A stretch of 64,000 bases of DNA from assembly GCF_029028005.1 (NCBI RefSeq), contig NZ_JAOTPO010000002.1, forward strand, positions 407,981 through 471,980, read 5' to 3'. The translations under genes and the position numbers were made by a program. The stretch's first letter is position 1. Every line of letters starts with the position of its first letter. Origin of the DNA: Alkalihalobacterium chitinilyticum. Lineage in GTDB: Bacteria; Bacillota; Bacilli; Bacillales; Bacillaceae_F. Below are positions 63,987 to 64,000 of this stretch, one piece after another. The notes beneath the pieces were generated by a model, which ran no database searches, had not been told where the DNA came from, and saw nothing but the letters and a program-made list of their open reading frames with translations.

Positions 63987-64000
63987 ATGAAGTTTAAAAT
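63987..64000 (+). CDS. Start of a gene cut by the window end, possibly a transposase
   Basis: ATG at 63987 10 nt after AAGGAGG; only MKFK can be read. The preceding 150 nt are non-coding and structured, including the palindrome TGCTGCGCAGCA at 63871-63882, as upstream of some IS elements. An IS110-type transposase is a guess. Confidence 0.3.

Overview
The window is AT-rich, with Bacillus-type ribosome-binding sites, frequent GTG/TTG starts and many intrinsic terminators. Gene content places it in an endospore-forming member of the Bacillaceae (Firmicutes): ytcABC, spsIJKL, cgeB, a YheC/YheD-type coat protein, the yjcD and yjcF-yjcG-yjcH genes, yutG and a KinB-like sporulation kinase. A soil or alkaliphilic/salt-tolerant species is plausible from the betaine, potassium, mechanosensitive and SulP transporters, but that is inference.

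Bases 1-36700 are a large spore-surface locus. It opens with the end of an acidic protein, a small helical protein and a large adhesin-like protein (choice-of-anchor-L-like domain, three helical repeats, P-like beta domain). Next comes a minus-strand operon for sulfate uptake and PAPS synthesis (SLC13 permease, APS kinase, ATP sulfurylase), then ytcA-ytcB-ytcC (UDP-glucuronate-type sugar supply plus a GT4 enzyme). On the plus strand follow four glycosyltransferases, the dTDP-rhamnose genes spsI-spsJ-spsK-spsL, another glycosyltransferase, a LamG-GT2-GT4 fusion, a PAPS-type sulfotransferase and a YheC/YheD ATP-grasp protein. CgeB and a set of probable coat/exosporium proteins come next: three paralogues sharing a KVPKVYDWVTRQ motif, a CsxC-like protein, a 706-residue coiled-coil protein coupled to a JAMM metallopeptidase, and small Cys- or Asp/Glu-rich proteins. 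UDP-glucose pyrophosphorylase and a GT4 enzyme with an acidic repeat tail complete the block. Many of these genes have sequences resembling mother-cell sigma-K promoters (AC[A/C], 15-16 nt, CATAnnnTA).

The main hypothesis from this region is that the cluster makes a sulfated spore-surface polysaccharide. PAPS synthesis and a sulfotransferase sit inside a sporulation glycan locus, no APS/PAPS reductase is present in the window, and the PAPS operon itself has a sigma-K-like promoter.

Bases 36700-61200 are mostly housekeeping and stress genes: UvrD-family helicase YjcD, a metallo-beta-lactamase-fold hydrolase, an HNH protein, MscL with a zinc-ribbon tail, yjcF-yjcG-yjcH (yjcG appears frameshifted), YutG, fumarase, a nucleoside transporter, a GntR/ABC operon, FapA, MsrAB, KtrA/KtrC-type protein, OpuD-like betaine transporter, SulP transporter, a DUF1906 protein and a KinB-like kinase. 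A 52-bp tandem repeat lies between fumC and nupC.

Bases 61200-64000 hold a tRNA-Val gene followed by an accessory-looking stretch: a possible integrase-end vestige, two diverged 51-bp repeats, a 55-residue gene, a protein with a HEPN-like motif, a frameshifted membrane protein gene, and at the very end the start of a gene that may be a transposase.
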